From NCBI RefSeq assembly GCF_963678635.1, contig NC_087064.1:18836509-18900508 (forward strand): a DNA stretch of 64,000 bases, given 5' to 3'. The translations under genes were made by a program, and so were the position numbers. The DNA is from Symsagittifera roscoffensis. Its lineage: Eukaryota; Xenacoelomorpha; Acoela; Convolutidae. Positions within the stretch are counted from its first letter, which is position 1, and the number at the start of each line of letters is the position of its first letter. Below, in pieces: positions 52,185-64,000 of this stretch. Below the pieces are notes generated by a model. That model made no database searches and was not told the origin of the DNA. It saw only the letters and a list, made by a program, of their open reading frames with translations.

Positions 52185-54299
52185 TCAAATGAGTCTTTCC
52201 AGCTTGGCTCTCGGAATTGTAAATTGGGGGAATTCGCTGTCTTTCGGGACTGTTCGGTTGTCGGCACCTTCTGCAAATTTTGGATCAAACGAACCAGAAG
52301 ATACTTGAGTCTTATTCAGGTGTTTCACAACCAGGAATACAACAATGATTATTATTACGACGACTACTATAATGAGAATTGCAAGCAGTGCAGCTCCTGC
52401 CGTTGAAATTTTGCCGTCATCGTTGTCTCCACCCAAAAGTTGCTCCGAGCATAATTGACCTAGAAGTAAAAGCATATTACAAGACTATCAAAAATGTTTT
52501 CAGGTAGTCACTAAACAATAAAAACCACGCTTTTAAAGAAAGTCGACTTTATCACCCTTACTGGCTGGAATAGGTACCACCATTTTCAGGTGTCTCAGAA
52601 TTGAACAATTTTTGTGTTGACTTCAGCTGAAATCTATTTCACTTAAATGTTTTTTACTCAATTACATACAGTGCTAATTTACGTTATCCGGACAAAACGC
52701 ATTAAACTAGAAATTTAAAACGCGTTTTTCTCAAATTAAGTTGATTTGAGGTACAAAATGATGAACACAAAAATTGCCGAGAGTTTAAACAGAATTATTA
52801 TGATGCAGTTTGGTTTGATAAATTCGGGCCCAAAGTTTTACCCTATAAGTCGGTCATTTTTGGCTTTTTTAGTCAATCGAAAATTACGCCAAAGCTACCT
52901 CGTCAAATACTGGCATAAATATATCAAAGTGAGCCTCTTACGTAGCCCAACATATTTTCAAGAAATGTATACTCTCCAAAACATAGTATAAATTTTATTT
53001 TGTTTTATAGACAAAAAAGGTAGTTTTTACTATATAAAGCACCAGTTCTTGTTTAAAAACTATTTTCAAACAATTTGGTCAATTTTTTGGAGAATGTACC
53101 CTTCATAAAATTTTTTGGGCGCTATGTTTCCTTTCCATTTTTTTCTTGTAAAATTATGGAAAGAGCTTATCTTGAAGATAATTACTAGCTGTTTTTTGAG
53201 GGCTTAGATTGAAAATTGCCCTTTTGTGTACAAGATGTAATATATTGTCCTTCCTGAGCTTCGAAAAAAAAATGTACCCACCTTCGAAATTTGAGCTGCA
53301 GTCGCAGAAGAACTCATCGGAAGTTTGATTGAAAAGATAACTGGCAGAATTCTTCCACGCACTTGAGTTGACACATGACTCATCGCAGAGCTGACCCCTG
53401 AACCCTGTGCCAATGCAGTCACATTTGTACTGGTTGGCTCCGTCTACACATATTGTCCCGACGCACAGTTGTTTCCCTCGCACTCGTCAATGTTCATCTC
53501 ACAGGTCTCGCCTGCACATGGCAAAAGAACTTTTTTTTCGTATCAAATTACCATCCTCAACCCTGGAGCGATATCTTCGAGGGTTAATGTTTATTAGTTT
53601 GTTAAAACTCTTAAAATAATGCAAATGTTGAAGCCTAAGTAAATGTATGTGTCGGTATATTATGTGTGGAAAAAAGATCAAAAATCCTTCAATCTTTCTG
53701 TGAATCCAGGAATGCATGTGCAATTGAACCCGACAAAGTCAGTGGATTCGCAAGAAGCATTGTTCTTGCAGGGTCCTTCTTCGCAGAAGTCGAGCACGGA
53801 GTCGCAGTGTGGTTCTGTGTAGCCGAACTTGCAGTGACAGTTGTAACCGCCTGCGAGGTTTTCGCAGTCTCGTGTTGTGTTCTGTCGGGCACAAGGAGAG
53901 AGGGTGTCGCATTCGTTAATATCGTCCTCACAAACTGTTCCCTCCCAACCTGCCAAAATATAACATTTCCGATGAAAGTGTTTAATCAGTCAATTTGAAA
54001 ATCACTATAAAGTTATCGACTGTTTAAAGTTCGGCAATTCGATAACCGGTGAATTAGTTAATTATAGGGGTGATTATTCGAATCATCAGTTTTTTGTCGA
54101 GTTGATTGTTAGAAAATTGTGCCAAAATGATGCTTTTGGGAATGGTTGCTGCTTTTTCTTGGGTACCTTGTTCACATGTGCACTGGAAAGTGTTGTCTAC
54201 ATTTGTACAGTTGCCTCTCCCGCTGCACTGCTGGGATGCACACAAGTCTACCTGTTCACACACCTCCCCCATGAATCCCGTCTCGCAAATGCACAAGAA
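52185..54299 (-). pseudogene. Decayed duplicate of Crumbs 3' exons
   Basis: Counterpart exons are 54299-54167, 53949-53698, 53511-53282 and 52459-52185. The first and last are near-identical to the intact copy, including the membrane segment and ERLI end. The second exon has lost its donor: GT after ACAG is AA at 53697-53696, so read-through ends in a few codons. The third exon is one base shorter (230 versus 231), giving a frameshift to TAG, and two structural cysteines are Trp and Tyr. The first EGF exon could still be used with read-through to a truncated end, but a full product cannot be made. Confidence 0.88.
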
Positions 54300-57054
54300 C
54301 TGACGCTAGAAGAATAATATGAAGTTCACTGAACAAAAATCAATATGATGCTCCATATATAGTAGAATATAGTAATATTTAGTGAAAAAATGCCCCATGT
54401 TTCGCCCCACACAAGTCGCCCCTATTAATTTCACACACTTCGTCGCACGTTTTGCAACTAAATTATTACACAGTTAATTAACCGCCGCTTTCTAAGTGTA
54501 CAATATCGAAGCAAAACGTGCATGGCGCGAAATATGCCAGTAAATTATGAGGTGCGAAATGTGTGAATACCAGTGAAAAAAGAATTTTCCTTCATTCAAT
54601 CTAATAAAATAATCTAATAATCTACGTAGGTATGTACAATTAATGTACAATCTTTGAAAGAGTAAAACAAGTAAAAAAAAAAGTGTGAAATTAAAACGTT
54701 CTAAACTTGAACTAGAACCAACACACAAGGATCAACCGATGGACGAATCATGCAGAGTTAACAGGTTTTTAACCAATACTGAAGGTCATCAAGATAGACA
54801 TAAAACAAATCACACCATTTCCCACCGGGGAAAAAATTAAAGTACAAATTAACTAAAACCAATTCTATATACACCCATTTCCCCCTTCAAAGAAGGAACA
54901 AAATTTTACAAACTGCGCCAAACAATAGTACAGCAAGCAAAAATCGAATCTACGAATGAAATTTAGAAAGTACAGATGTACAAAAGGTGAATATATAGAA
55001 CTTACCGTTATACAATAATGAAACGAACTAAATAAAACACCACCAATCTACAAGATGTAGATTCAACATGTAAAATATGATCCACATTAACGAAGGTCAC
55101 TTAAAAATGAATACTAAAAAAGTGAAAATACTTTAAAAAAGTTTTTAGAGTTTTTAATAAAATCTTGCATCGAAATCGTCTAGTCTGTGTTTCAGGTCTG
55201 TATCAATTGTCGAAGAAAAAATCACTGGCTCCTTCTATATTGTCAGTTTTGTCGTAAGTTGTAGGTCCTGGTGAAGAGGAGGATCCGAAGGATGTATTCG
55301 TCAAAATTCTCTTGCTCGTCCCGATGGGATACGTTTCTGTGAAGACCAGGATAAAGTAGTTTCTACAACGAGGGTGGTTTTTGGAGGTACCTCCGCGAGT
55401 CGTGTTAGGAGGTCTGATGGTGAAATGACGGTGAAAGAAGCCCTTGGTGAATTAAGAGTGTCGTCCTGTAGCGTAAACACTTGAGTTGTCGGGTCTTCCT
55501 ATTATAGAACGATGTCGATTTATCTTTGTTCTCCGAAGAATTTTTGTGGTCCCACGTTTCTGCGAGGTCTAGACGTCCTCGGTTGTTGTTCCAATGGGGA
55601 AAGTTCTTCTGGGGTACTGTCTAACATAATTGGGTTCTTTTCATAACCCTCTTTTGTCGCTTCGGCTGGCTCGTCCACGACTGCAGGGTGTTCTGTAGAT
55701 CCAGTGAGGTTAGGCCTGGTTGATTGAGTGTGGTCGTCACCTGTAAAACTTAACCCTTGGTTAGATCGCGAGTCGGCTTGGTGGCTATGCGGTACATTAT
55801 TATTTGTCAAATCGTGGAAATAGTCGTCTGTTATTCCATCCCATGAGTTTCAATTTAAAGATGACGAGTAACCTGAGGTGTTTCGTGAAAGATCGTGTGT
55901 AAATAATGGATCTGTCGACGGTCCAGACACTTGTTTCGGCCTATCCCCTCTTGATGTGCCTTGATTTAACTGGAATTGATCTGTCCCAATTGTCTTCTTC
56001 GGAGGTGATAATTTCCTCTTTGCTTCTAAACTCGAAGGTACAGTTAGCTTATGCTCGATGGTGACTGATTCAAAACAATTTCCTGGGACCAGGGAGTAGT
56101 TTTCGATTGTAGGGTATATACGATTTACGTAAAATGTGGCCGTTATCAAGTGTTATGGTATGCTCAGATGAGTCGATGACATCCTGCTTTACAAGAATAA
56201 AATAAGTTTCCCCGTTTTTTATGTTGGCCGCCCTTCTATAGTTTTTACCTCCAGAGACTAGTTTCTTTATCGATCTTGAGCCTTTGTCCGGATTAATTTC
56301 ACACATTTCGTCGCACGTTTTGCCCCTAACTTATTACACAGTTAATTAACCGCCGCTTTCTTAGTGTACAATATCAGAGCGAAACGTGCATGGGGCGAAA
56401 TGTGCCAGTCATTTATGAGGTGCGAAATGTGTGAATACCAGTGGAAAAAGCATTTTCCTTCATTCAATCTAATAAAATAATCTATTAATCTACGTAGGTA
56501 TGTACAATTAATGTACAATTACTTAAAAGAGTAAAACAGGTAACAAAGAGTGTGAATTTACAACGTTCTAAACTTGAACTAGAACCAACAAACACACAAC
56601 GATCAACCAATGGACGAATCATGCAGAGTTAACAGGTTTTTAATCAATACTGAAGGTCATCAAGATAGACATAAAACAAACCACACAATTTCCCACCGGG
56701 GAAAAAATTAAACTACAAATTAACTAAAACCAATTCGATATACACCCATTTCCCCCTTCAAAGGAGGCACAAAATTTTACAAACTGCGCCAAACAATAGT
56801 ACAGCAAGCAAAAATGGAATGAATTTTAGAAAGTACAGATGTACAAAAGATGAATATACAGAACTTACCGTTATACAATAATGAAAAAAAAACTAAATAA
56901 ATTACCACCAATCTACAAGATGTACATTCAACATGTAAAATATGATCCAAATTAACGAAGGTCAGTTAAAAATGAATACCAAAAAAGTGAAAATACTTGA
57001 AAAAAAGTTTGGCAAATCTTAATTAAATCTTGCATCGAAATCGTCTAGTCTGTG

Positions 57055-60000
57055 TTTCAGGTCTGTATCAATTGTCGAAAAAAAAATTACTGGCTCCTTC
57101 TATATTGTCAGTTTTGTCGTAAGTTGTAGGTCCTGGTGAAGAAGAGGATCCGAAGGATGTATTCGTCAAAATTGTCTTGCTCATCCCGATGGGATACAAT
57201 TCTGTGAAGACCAGGATAAGGTAGTTTCTACAACGAGGGTGGTTTTTTAGAGGTACCTCCGAGAGTGGTGTTAGGAAGTCTGATGATGAAATGACGGTGA
57301 AAGAAGCCCTTGGTGAATTAAGAGTGTCGCTCTGTAGCGTAAACACTTGAGTGGTCGGGTCTTTCGTTTCTAGAACGATGTCGATTTATCTTTGTTCTCC
57401 GAAGAATTTTTGGGGTCCCACGTTTCTGCGAGGTCTAGACGTCCTCGGTTGTTGTTTCAACGGGGAAGGTTCTTCTGGGGTACTGTCCAACATAATTGGG
57501 TTCTTTTCATAACCCTCTATTGTCGCTTCGTCTGGCTCGTCCACGACTGCAGGGTGTTCTGTAGATCCAGTGAGGTTAGGCCTGGTTGATTGAGTGTGGT
57601 CTTCACCTGTAAAACTTAACCCTTGGTTAGATCGCGAGTCGGCTTGTTGGCTAAGCGGTACATTATTATTTGTCAAATCGTCGAAATGGTCGTCTGTTAT
57701 TCCATCCCATGAGTTTCAATTTAAAGATGACGAGGAACCTGAGGTGTTTCGTGAAAGATCGTGTGTAAATAATGGATCTGTCGACGGTCCAGACACTTGT
57801 TTCGGCCTATCCCCTCTTGATGTGCCTTGATTTAACTGGAATTGATCTGTCCCAATTGTCTTCTTCGGAGGTGATAATTTCCTCTTTGCTTCTAAACTCG
57901 AAGGTACAGTTAGCTTATGCTCGATGGTGACTGATTCAAAACAATTTCCTGGGACCAGGGAGTAGTTTTCGATTGTAGGGTATATACGGTTTACGTAAAA
58001 TGTGACCGTTATCAAGTGTTATGGTATGCTCAGATGAGTCGATGACATCCTGCTTTACAAGAATAAAATAAGGTTCCCCATTTTTTATGTTGGCCGCGCT
58101 TCTATATTATTTACCTTCAGAGACTAGTTTCTTTATCGATCTTGAGCCTTTGTCCGAATTATGAGTTTCTGGTACGGGAGTCCTTGAGATTGTGAGAGCT
58201 AGCGGCAAAGTATCTTCAGAGTCGGTTTGCGCGTCCATGTCAGCGTCCAGATAGCCGTCTTCCGCGCCGTCGTTCAACTCCAATTTCTGGCCCGTTGGTC
58301 GGATAGAGTTGATTTTCCTTTATCTAAACGGTTATCAAGGGAAATCAGATTTTTCTATCTGTTTTCAGACGTTCTATTAAAACATTTCTCGATCAGAGTA
58401 CAACCGATTGAAGCTTGTTTTGTAATTTTGAGGTTCCAGATATTTTTTTCGATCAAAGAGTTTAAAAAAGTTTTGGTAAATCAAATGACATGGCTAATAT
58501 ATTAGACTTTACAGTATAAACAAACCTTTCCACAAGCCCATTAGATCTATGGTCGCCGACTGTGCAGTAAATGATTTCGATGTTATATTTTTCACAGTAA
58601 GGTTTAAAATCCGTAAAGATGGCAATCCGTAAAGATGGCAATAATCGTTTAAAATTGAGATAACGGAGGAAATGCGTAAAGATGGCAATAATCGTTTAAA
58701 ATTGAGATAACGGAGTTTGAAGTGGTTATATTGACCACCTTCGCCGATGGAAACTTAGTAAAACATTCGATGCACAAGAGAATATACTTTTTTGTTCCCC
58801 AAAGACCTCCGAAGTCCAGGTTTATTTCCTCGTTCGCGAACGACAACGTGGGCAGTGTTGTAGTATGGTCCGTACCAAGTAAAACTTTGAGGTTCTTACC
58901 GGCTTTAATGCATTGGTTACATGACTTCCCATGATGGTATATCTCTCGGTAGAATTGGGGCCACCAAATTTATTCTGCCAAAAATTTCATACCGAATTGG
59001 CCTGGATGGGTCTCATGAAGCATTGAGCTGAAGGTTCCCCTGATGGTTGTCGGTACGACTAACTTGTTATCTAAGAGTTGTAAGTCGTCTTTCAAGTGAA
59101 GTTCCTTTAAGTAATTTTTCATATAATTTCCGTGAATGCCCATTGGTTGTCCAGTTTTTGTAGTGTCCATTAGGTCCCAAATCGCTTTGTCCTCTCTCGT
59201 CATCAACTGTAGTAATTTCTTGGAGCAGTGGTCTTCGCAAAATAACGGAGCGTTAGGAAGTTGTAAGTCGGATTTCAATTTCTTCATAAGATTTGCATGA
59301 TCGATCGGAAGGTGGTCATCTTTGAACTTTAGAGAAATCACGTGTTCGTCTGGATTAATAAGTAATGGGCCGGTAATCTCGTTCATTTTTTTGTTGCAAA
59401 AATTTCCTTTTTCTGTGGAAATAAGTGTTTATTTTAATGATAAAATATAAAAGGTCCTTACCCGACCGAAAAAATAAAGCTCCTGTAAATATGTTTAGAA
59501 TTGTCAAGAGGTAAACATTTGGAAGAACAATTTTCTGCTCGAAAATGAGAGTTATTGCAAACTTTTATTGACTGAACAATACAAGATATAATAGCAGCAA
59601 TAATTTTAAGGATAAGATAAACTAAAGAGCTGTTAAAAGGATCTTGACCAATCAGATTGGTTGAATTTCTAACTCTCTACGGGATATTACTATTAACGAG
59701 CGTATTTGATTTTACAGCCACCGACGGTCTATCTACAAAACTTACATTTACAAGGTTAAATTGGTCTCTATTGGATGAAATATTCTGAATTTTGTCAATT
59801 AAAGCGACTACAAATTGTCGTAATAAGAAGGTGGGAGGATTTTGCCCAAAGGTAATCTAGATAAAAGGTCCGTAAAAACCATATCTTTTCCTGGTATTTG
59901 GGAAATCTTAAAGTTAAAAGGTAACAATCTGTTTACCCAATGAGTCAGTCGACTATTCATAGTCTTATTACTCTGATTTGCTGAAAGAGCTGAAGTAGAG

Positions 60001-61742
60001 CTTTATGGTCCGTTACTATTTCGAATTCTGCCCCATAAAGGTGTTTTCTAAATCGTTCTGAGGCCCACAGCACGCCCAGCAGTTCCAGTTCGTTTGTAGA
60101 TTATTTCATTTCTTGGTTGTTTGGAAATCCTGAATCGAATGCAATCGTTCTCCACTGCCCTTGGAATTGTTCTAAAGTTGCGCCCAGACCACTATGAGAG
60201 GCGTCCGTTTTTTAATCTAGTTTTTTCTTTTATATCGAAGTGACTATTTTCCGTAAAATTTGAAAATTCTGTTTTTAGTTTTTCGAAGGCTAACGAGTGG
60301 TTATTGTCCCATTTATATACTGACTTTTTAATTAACAGGGAGCGAAGTTGACATTTTAAGGTTGATAAACTCGGGACAAATTTTACATACTGATTTATGG
60401 AGCCAAAGCAGGATCGCACTTCCGAAATGTTCTTGGGGATTGGGAGGTTGTTGATGGCGTCTGCTTTACCGACCAAAAGTTGTACTCCATCCCCCGAGAT
60501 TTTAAAGCCTAGCCATTCTATTTCTGAACGGAAGAATGCACATTTCCCTCATTTCACCGCCATATTGTTCTTGTCCAGAATTATTATAATTTTATTTACA
60601 ATTGCTTTATGTTGCTCCAGTGATCCCTTCACTGCCACCAGTATATCGTCTTTATAACAACTTGTGAACGGTTTGTTCTTGAAAAGTGAGTCCATGACTC
60701 GTTGAAATTCGTTGGGCATATCACCCAGTCCGAATAAAACCAGTTAAAAACCGATAAAAAACCGTTGTTTCGCCGACCACAAGACTGAAGTTACATTGCT
60801 TACTCGTTTTTTTGCACAATCTAAGTTGGCTGTATGCGTTTTTCAGATCCAAGATGCTAAACCACACCTGCCCAGTAAATTTTCTGAGATTCTTTAGGCC
60901 ACGTTATCTATGAGTTCATGGATATTTGGCATTTGGTATTTGTTTTTAAAAATCTGGTCATTTAGCAATTTAGAATCTAATACCAAATTAATTGAACCGT
61001 CTTTTTTCCTGTTTATAACAATCGGGCTAATAAAACAATCTTTGTCACACTTTTCAAGTTTATAATGTGACCCTCGGTCTCCATTCGTCCTAATTTTTCA
61101 TTAACTCCTGTAAGTAAGCGTAGGGGAACTCTTCTCCCTTTTGCCTGAATAGATTTAAACGGGGAATTGAAGTGTGCGACCTTGCGAATGTTAGGGATTT
61201 TCCCCACTCGAGAGAATAGTTCTTTAGGTTTATTAAAAAATTATCAGTTGGTAAGTATGATTTATTCCACTTACTCTCGAATGGTGGTTGACTGACTGAG
61301 CAAATCGGCTGCGGGCATTTCTTCTGCTTCACTTCGATGCCTACTTTTGGTAAGTTTTTGTTCCCCGACATTTTGCCGTCGTGACCATCAGTGATAAAGA
61401 ACAATAGTCATGCGTCTTAATAATAATCATTCCTAGAATATTGATGGTATCATCAGTGAAGCCACAATACAGGTCTCTAATCTTCTTCTCCACTGGGTAA
61501 GTTTTAAGGTTGGGATATCTCAGCTCCAGTTCGTGCAACACGTTTTGTTTTAAAAAGCTAACAGGGCTCGCTGAGTCTACCGGAATGTTCATGTTCACGA
61601 TCAATTCCAATCCAAATCCTAAATTTGAATTTTTCTTGGTTTCGAGTCCATTTTCGTCGTAGATTGTTCTAACGCCCAATACCGTGAAATTGTCGTCGTC
61701 ACTCTGTCCGCATTCGTTCCAGGCATTTATCACTCCGCACAT
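57055..61742 (-). pseudogene. Ty3/Gypsy pol remnant (protease, RT, integrase, C-terminus)
   Basis: Protease region 61742-61341 has PVDSASPVSFL, where the active site is normally D-S/T-G; the Gly is Ala. RT fragments follow in shifting frames (FPYAYLQEL near 61110, YKDDI box near 60645, then IPKNISEVRSCFGSINQYVK near 60440). The integrase zinc-finger start HETHPGQFGMKFL is at about 59010 and the core INLDFGG with IECFTKFPSAKV is at about 58830-58750. The C-terminal part ends near 57068 with a short acidic and Phe-rich sequence. Multiple stops and shifts show it is dead. Confidence 0.85.
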
Positions 61743-61880
61743 TTCTTGATTTTCGCTCCACGAACTTTCCGGCGGGACGTATGTGCAATTCTCAATATTT
61801 ACATAATAATCAGATACAGTACTTACAGTGGGTCGTTTGTTACGGGACTTACATAGTTTAGCGAAGCGCCTTTTGTAAAA

Positions 61881-62114
61881 TTAATTTTTACATGTTATGT
61901 CCTTTGCTGCGCATACGTTAAGATGTCCTTTCGTAATTGGGTTCCCACATTTCATGCTTGCATTACTTCTTTCTCTGTGGAGGCTTGGTTTTTTCTTGAC
62001 CTGGTTATGTGAGTTAAAAGATTTAAAAAGCCCATTGGTCGAGGATGGCTCCAAAGTATGGTTCGGCCAAAAGAAGGGGATTCCACGCACGTTCGATTCA
62101 TTTGACTGCGCCAT
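61881..62114 (-). pseudogene. Gag remnant with internal deletion
   Basis: It starts at the ATG of MAQSNESNVRG and runs about 60 residues before a nucleocapsid-like stretch, KCGNPITKGHLNVCAAKD, typical of the first zinc knuckle of this group. The capsid region that should lie between is missing. The first 16 codons upstream of this ATG overlap the leader/LTR sequence. Confidence 0.65.
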
Positions 62115-62340
62115 AATAAATTGTTCTATTAATCTGTGTAGGTATGTACAGTTAATGTACAACTACTTAAAAAAATAAAACAATTAAAATAAAGTGTGAA
62201 TTTAAAACCTTCTAAACTAAAACTAGAACCAACACACAATGATCGAACGATGATCGAATCATGCAGAGTTAACAGGTATTTAATCAATACCGAAGGTCAT
62301 TAAGCTAGACATAAAACAAATTACAAAACAATCTAACTAC

Positions 62341-62575
62341 AAGCAAAATTTCAGACGATCAATCATTTGACCATCCATTTTCAACATAATCTCTGCATAG
62401 TTAAATGCTTTTCTTGCAGAAATTTTTTAGCATCCAGAAAAGAATGTTTTTCAACTCATTGAGATTTGCGAGCTTTTGGTGGTTATTTTTTTGTAAGAAC
62501 TATTTCATGATACTATTTTGGAACTTTTTATAATGCACGAACGGCACCAACCCCATTAAGCTCCACAGATTCCAC
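62341..62575. other. Intron sequence of the Crumbs-type gene
   Basis: AT-rich sequence between the truncated LTR and the next exon. Nothing is recognised. Confidence 0.6.
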
Positions 62576-63684
62576 GTCGGAACAGGAACCAGTTTGGTCT
62601 GCAACGCACTCCGAGTCGCTACACTTGGATCCCTCGTCACACAGATCCCCCTTCCAGAAGTCGGTACAATTGCAAGAGAAGGATCCCACTGAGTTGACAC
62701 ATTGGGCTGAGTTGAGACAAGGTCCATTACAGGGGGTACCATCCTCTCGCTCCCCTTCTGTAACATAATTTGCAAGTCTCTTTTTTGATTTCATTCAGTG
62801 CATTTAAATAGATTACCCTTAGCTATTCAAGGTTCGCATTATGAAAGCCGGTGTGTTGGGACTAAAAATGAAACAAACATTTTTAAATCGATCTTCTTTT
62901 CCCCAAGAAAGACCTCTCTCAAAACGTTTTAGCGTGTGTTTTGGAGCCAAAAAGCGTTACCTTCAGGGCACGTTGAGCACTCGTCTATGTCTTGTGAACA
63001 GTCTTTCCCTTCGTATCCAGTTGGACAGTCGCAGCTGAAGTCATTTATGAGGTCATTGCACTCTCCTCTCACGCAGGGACCAGAAGCACACTCGTTGATT
63101 TCTATCTCGCAATTCGTGCCTTCGAAACCTGCGAAGCAATGGCAAATGAAAATCAACGGTTATGAAATGGTTAGGTCTCAGCCTCTCAATCGAAACATCG
63201 GGTGTTTGAGGCCCACCATGATCCGTGCTGGTTGCTTGCAGGTGAGGCAACATCACCCAGCCCAGAAAAATAACCAAAAAATGCATGTATTCCCGAAGCA
63301 GATGCACAACAGCGGTTCTCCGTGATCAGCTTAACAACTCGTATGTTTTTCCTTCTCCTTGAGGATGAATCGTCTTAACTTAAATGAAATTCAGATATCC
63401 GTGGATAGTCAGTCGAAACAATTTTTTACCCTCAAAAAAGACCTTGTTGCAATCGAGGACCAAATTTTACTCCTTCGCATTTAAACACATCCGCAAAATC
63501 TTAAAATTTACCAGTGTTTTTGCATTCGCACTGGAATCCACGCCATTCTGCAGTAACAACTGAACATGTGCCGTTGTTGCATGTCTCACTGGAGACCAAA
63601 TGGGAGCAAGAGTTGTGATCCAAACATCCGCGGTACCAAATATACGCAGACTTAATAAATACGAACCCATTCGAGTTCGTGGCT
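62576..63684 (-). CDS. crb: Crumbs-type polarity protein, upstream exons
   Basis: Three exons in phase: 63684-63512, 63128-62961, 62757-62576. The first carries a segment ending GFVFIKSAYIWYRGC, like the end of a laminin-G domain, then the Cys-rich start of an EGF repeat. The second has a calcium-binding EGF (EIEINECASG) and starts another (DIDEC). The third has a further EGF and the first three cysteines (KCSDSECVADQTGSC) of the repeat completed by the exon at 45107. EGF plus laminin-G plus an ERLI tail is the Crumbs architecture. The donor at 62576 is GTGGAA. Without splicing the frame stops at 62528. The N-terminus lies beyond the window. Confidence 0.82.
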
Positions 63685-64000
63685 CTGAAAAAAAAACTGC
63701 AGTTAGATTAAACTATGTCTGGTTTTTCGAGTTAGTGCAAATTGATATCAAACTAACAATCGCCTTTTAAAGTTGTTTTGGGGCTGGCATTACTTTGGTT
63801 ATTACATAACTCTTTCAGGCCAATCATAATTGAGAATTTACCATGTGGCTTCTGCATGTTAGCGGATCATTATTTGGTCAGTTTGATGCGTTGTATGTTG
63901 TCTTGGTCAACAAAATGTTTTTATTTATGCCTTTCTGCATTTAATGTCAATATTCCTTAATTTCAACAAGTCAAGTCTACTTCCTGGCTTTTAATTTCAA
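63685..64000. other. Intron of the Crumbs-type gene
   Basis: AT-rich sequence upstream of the acceptor at 63685-63687. No further exon is visible before the window edge. Confidence 0.6.

Larger units (their letters stand above)
49230..57175. repeat. Tandem duplication, copy 2 (7.9 kb)
   Basis: This is the second copy of 39920-49229. It differs by scattered substitutions and small indels, and by one fewer retroelement sub-unit. The right end is placed where its retroelement sequence reaches the point at which copy 1 breaks off. Confidence 0.9.
54380..62340 (-). mobile_element. Decayed Ty3/Gypsy retrotransposon with duplicated 3' end
   Basis: The element is read on the minus strand: truncated 5' LTR/leader (62340-62130), Gag remnant, protease, RT, integrase, pol C-terminus (58165-57055), LTR-like (57055-56300), a second pol C-terminus (56300-55190) and LTR-like (55190-54380). 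It lies in an intron of the Crumbs-type gene in the same orientation. Its 3' part is what the tandem duplication copied. Frames are broken throughout. Confidence 0.88.

Noticed and set aside
62528-62575. Alternative C-terminus of the Crumbs-type protein ending at 62528
   Set aside because: Splicing at 62576 completes the sixth-cysteine EGF pattern with the exon at 45107; the read-through end would break an EGF domain.

Overview
The window is eukaryotic, from an animal. It has split genes with GT-AG introns, long AT-rich non-coding stretches and many nested retrotransposons. Two host genes are recognisable: a PPM1A/B-type protein phosphatase (+ strand, 30479-34782) and the 3' part of a Crumbs-type polarity gene (- strand, 42944-63684, 5' end beyond the window). 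Nothing in the sequence lets me name a phylum; an invertebrate is an inference.

Left part (1-5673, - strand). A non-LTR retrotransposon (LINE) with ORF1, endonuclease and reverse transcriptase (RT) runs off the left edge. Upstream of it lies a separate ORF with a degenerate SGNH-hydrolase fold. The 3' end of a second LINE follows (5265-5673). It continues at 28660-29125, because a giant LTR element landed inside its ORF2.

Centre (5674-28659, - strand). This is the most unusual feature: a ~23 kb Ty3/Gypsy-class LTR retrotransposon. Its 935/936 bp LTRs differ at only three positions. In element order it has a 3 kb leader with a regular 41-bp motif array, gag-protease, a pol that has lost its reverse transcriptase but keeps part of RNase H and a full integrase, a macro-domain reading frame, then about 9 kb of further sense-strand coding. 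That 9 kb holds a coiled-coil protein, an SGNH/GDSL hydrolase with all catalytic motifs, and some 2,400 residues of unrecognised protein. These pieces share one frame except for a 258-residue middle part. They are separated by two in-frame UGA codons and a +1/-1 frameshift pair.

Right-centre (29126-39919). The PPM1-type gene has five coding exons. Fragments of its second exon are amplified upstream, and tRNA-like SINEs and a degenerate tandem repeat lie in intron 4. The rest is featureless.

Right part (39920-64000, - strand). The last four coding exons of the Crumbs-type gene occur twice in a tandem duplication (39920-49229 and 49230-57175). The left copy is intact and ends in the ERLI PDZ-binding tail. 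The right copy has a destroyed splice donor, a frameshift and lost cysteines. A decayed Ty3/Gypsy element and tandem copies of its 3' end fill the intervening introns. Upstream exons of the gene are at 62576-63684.
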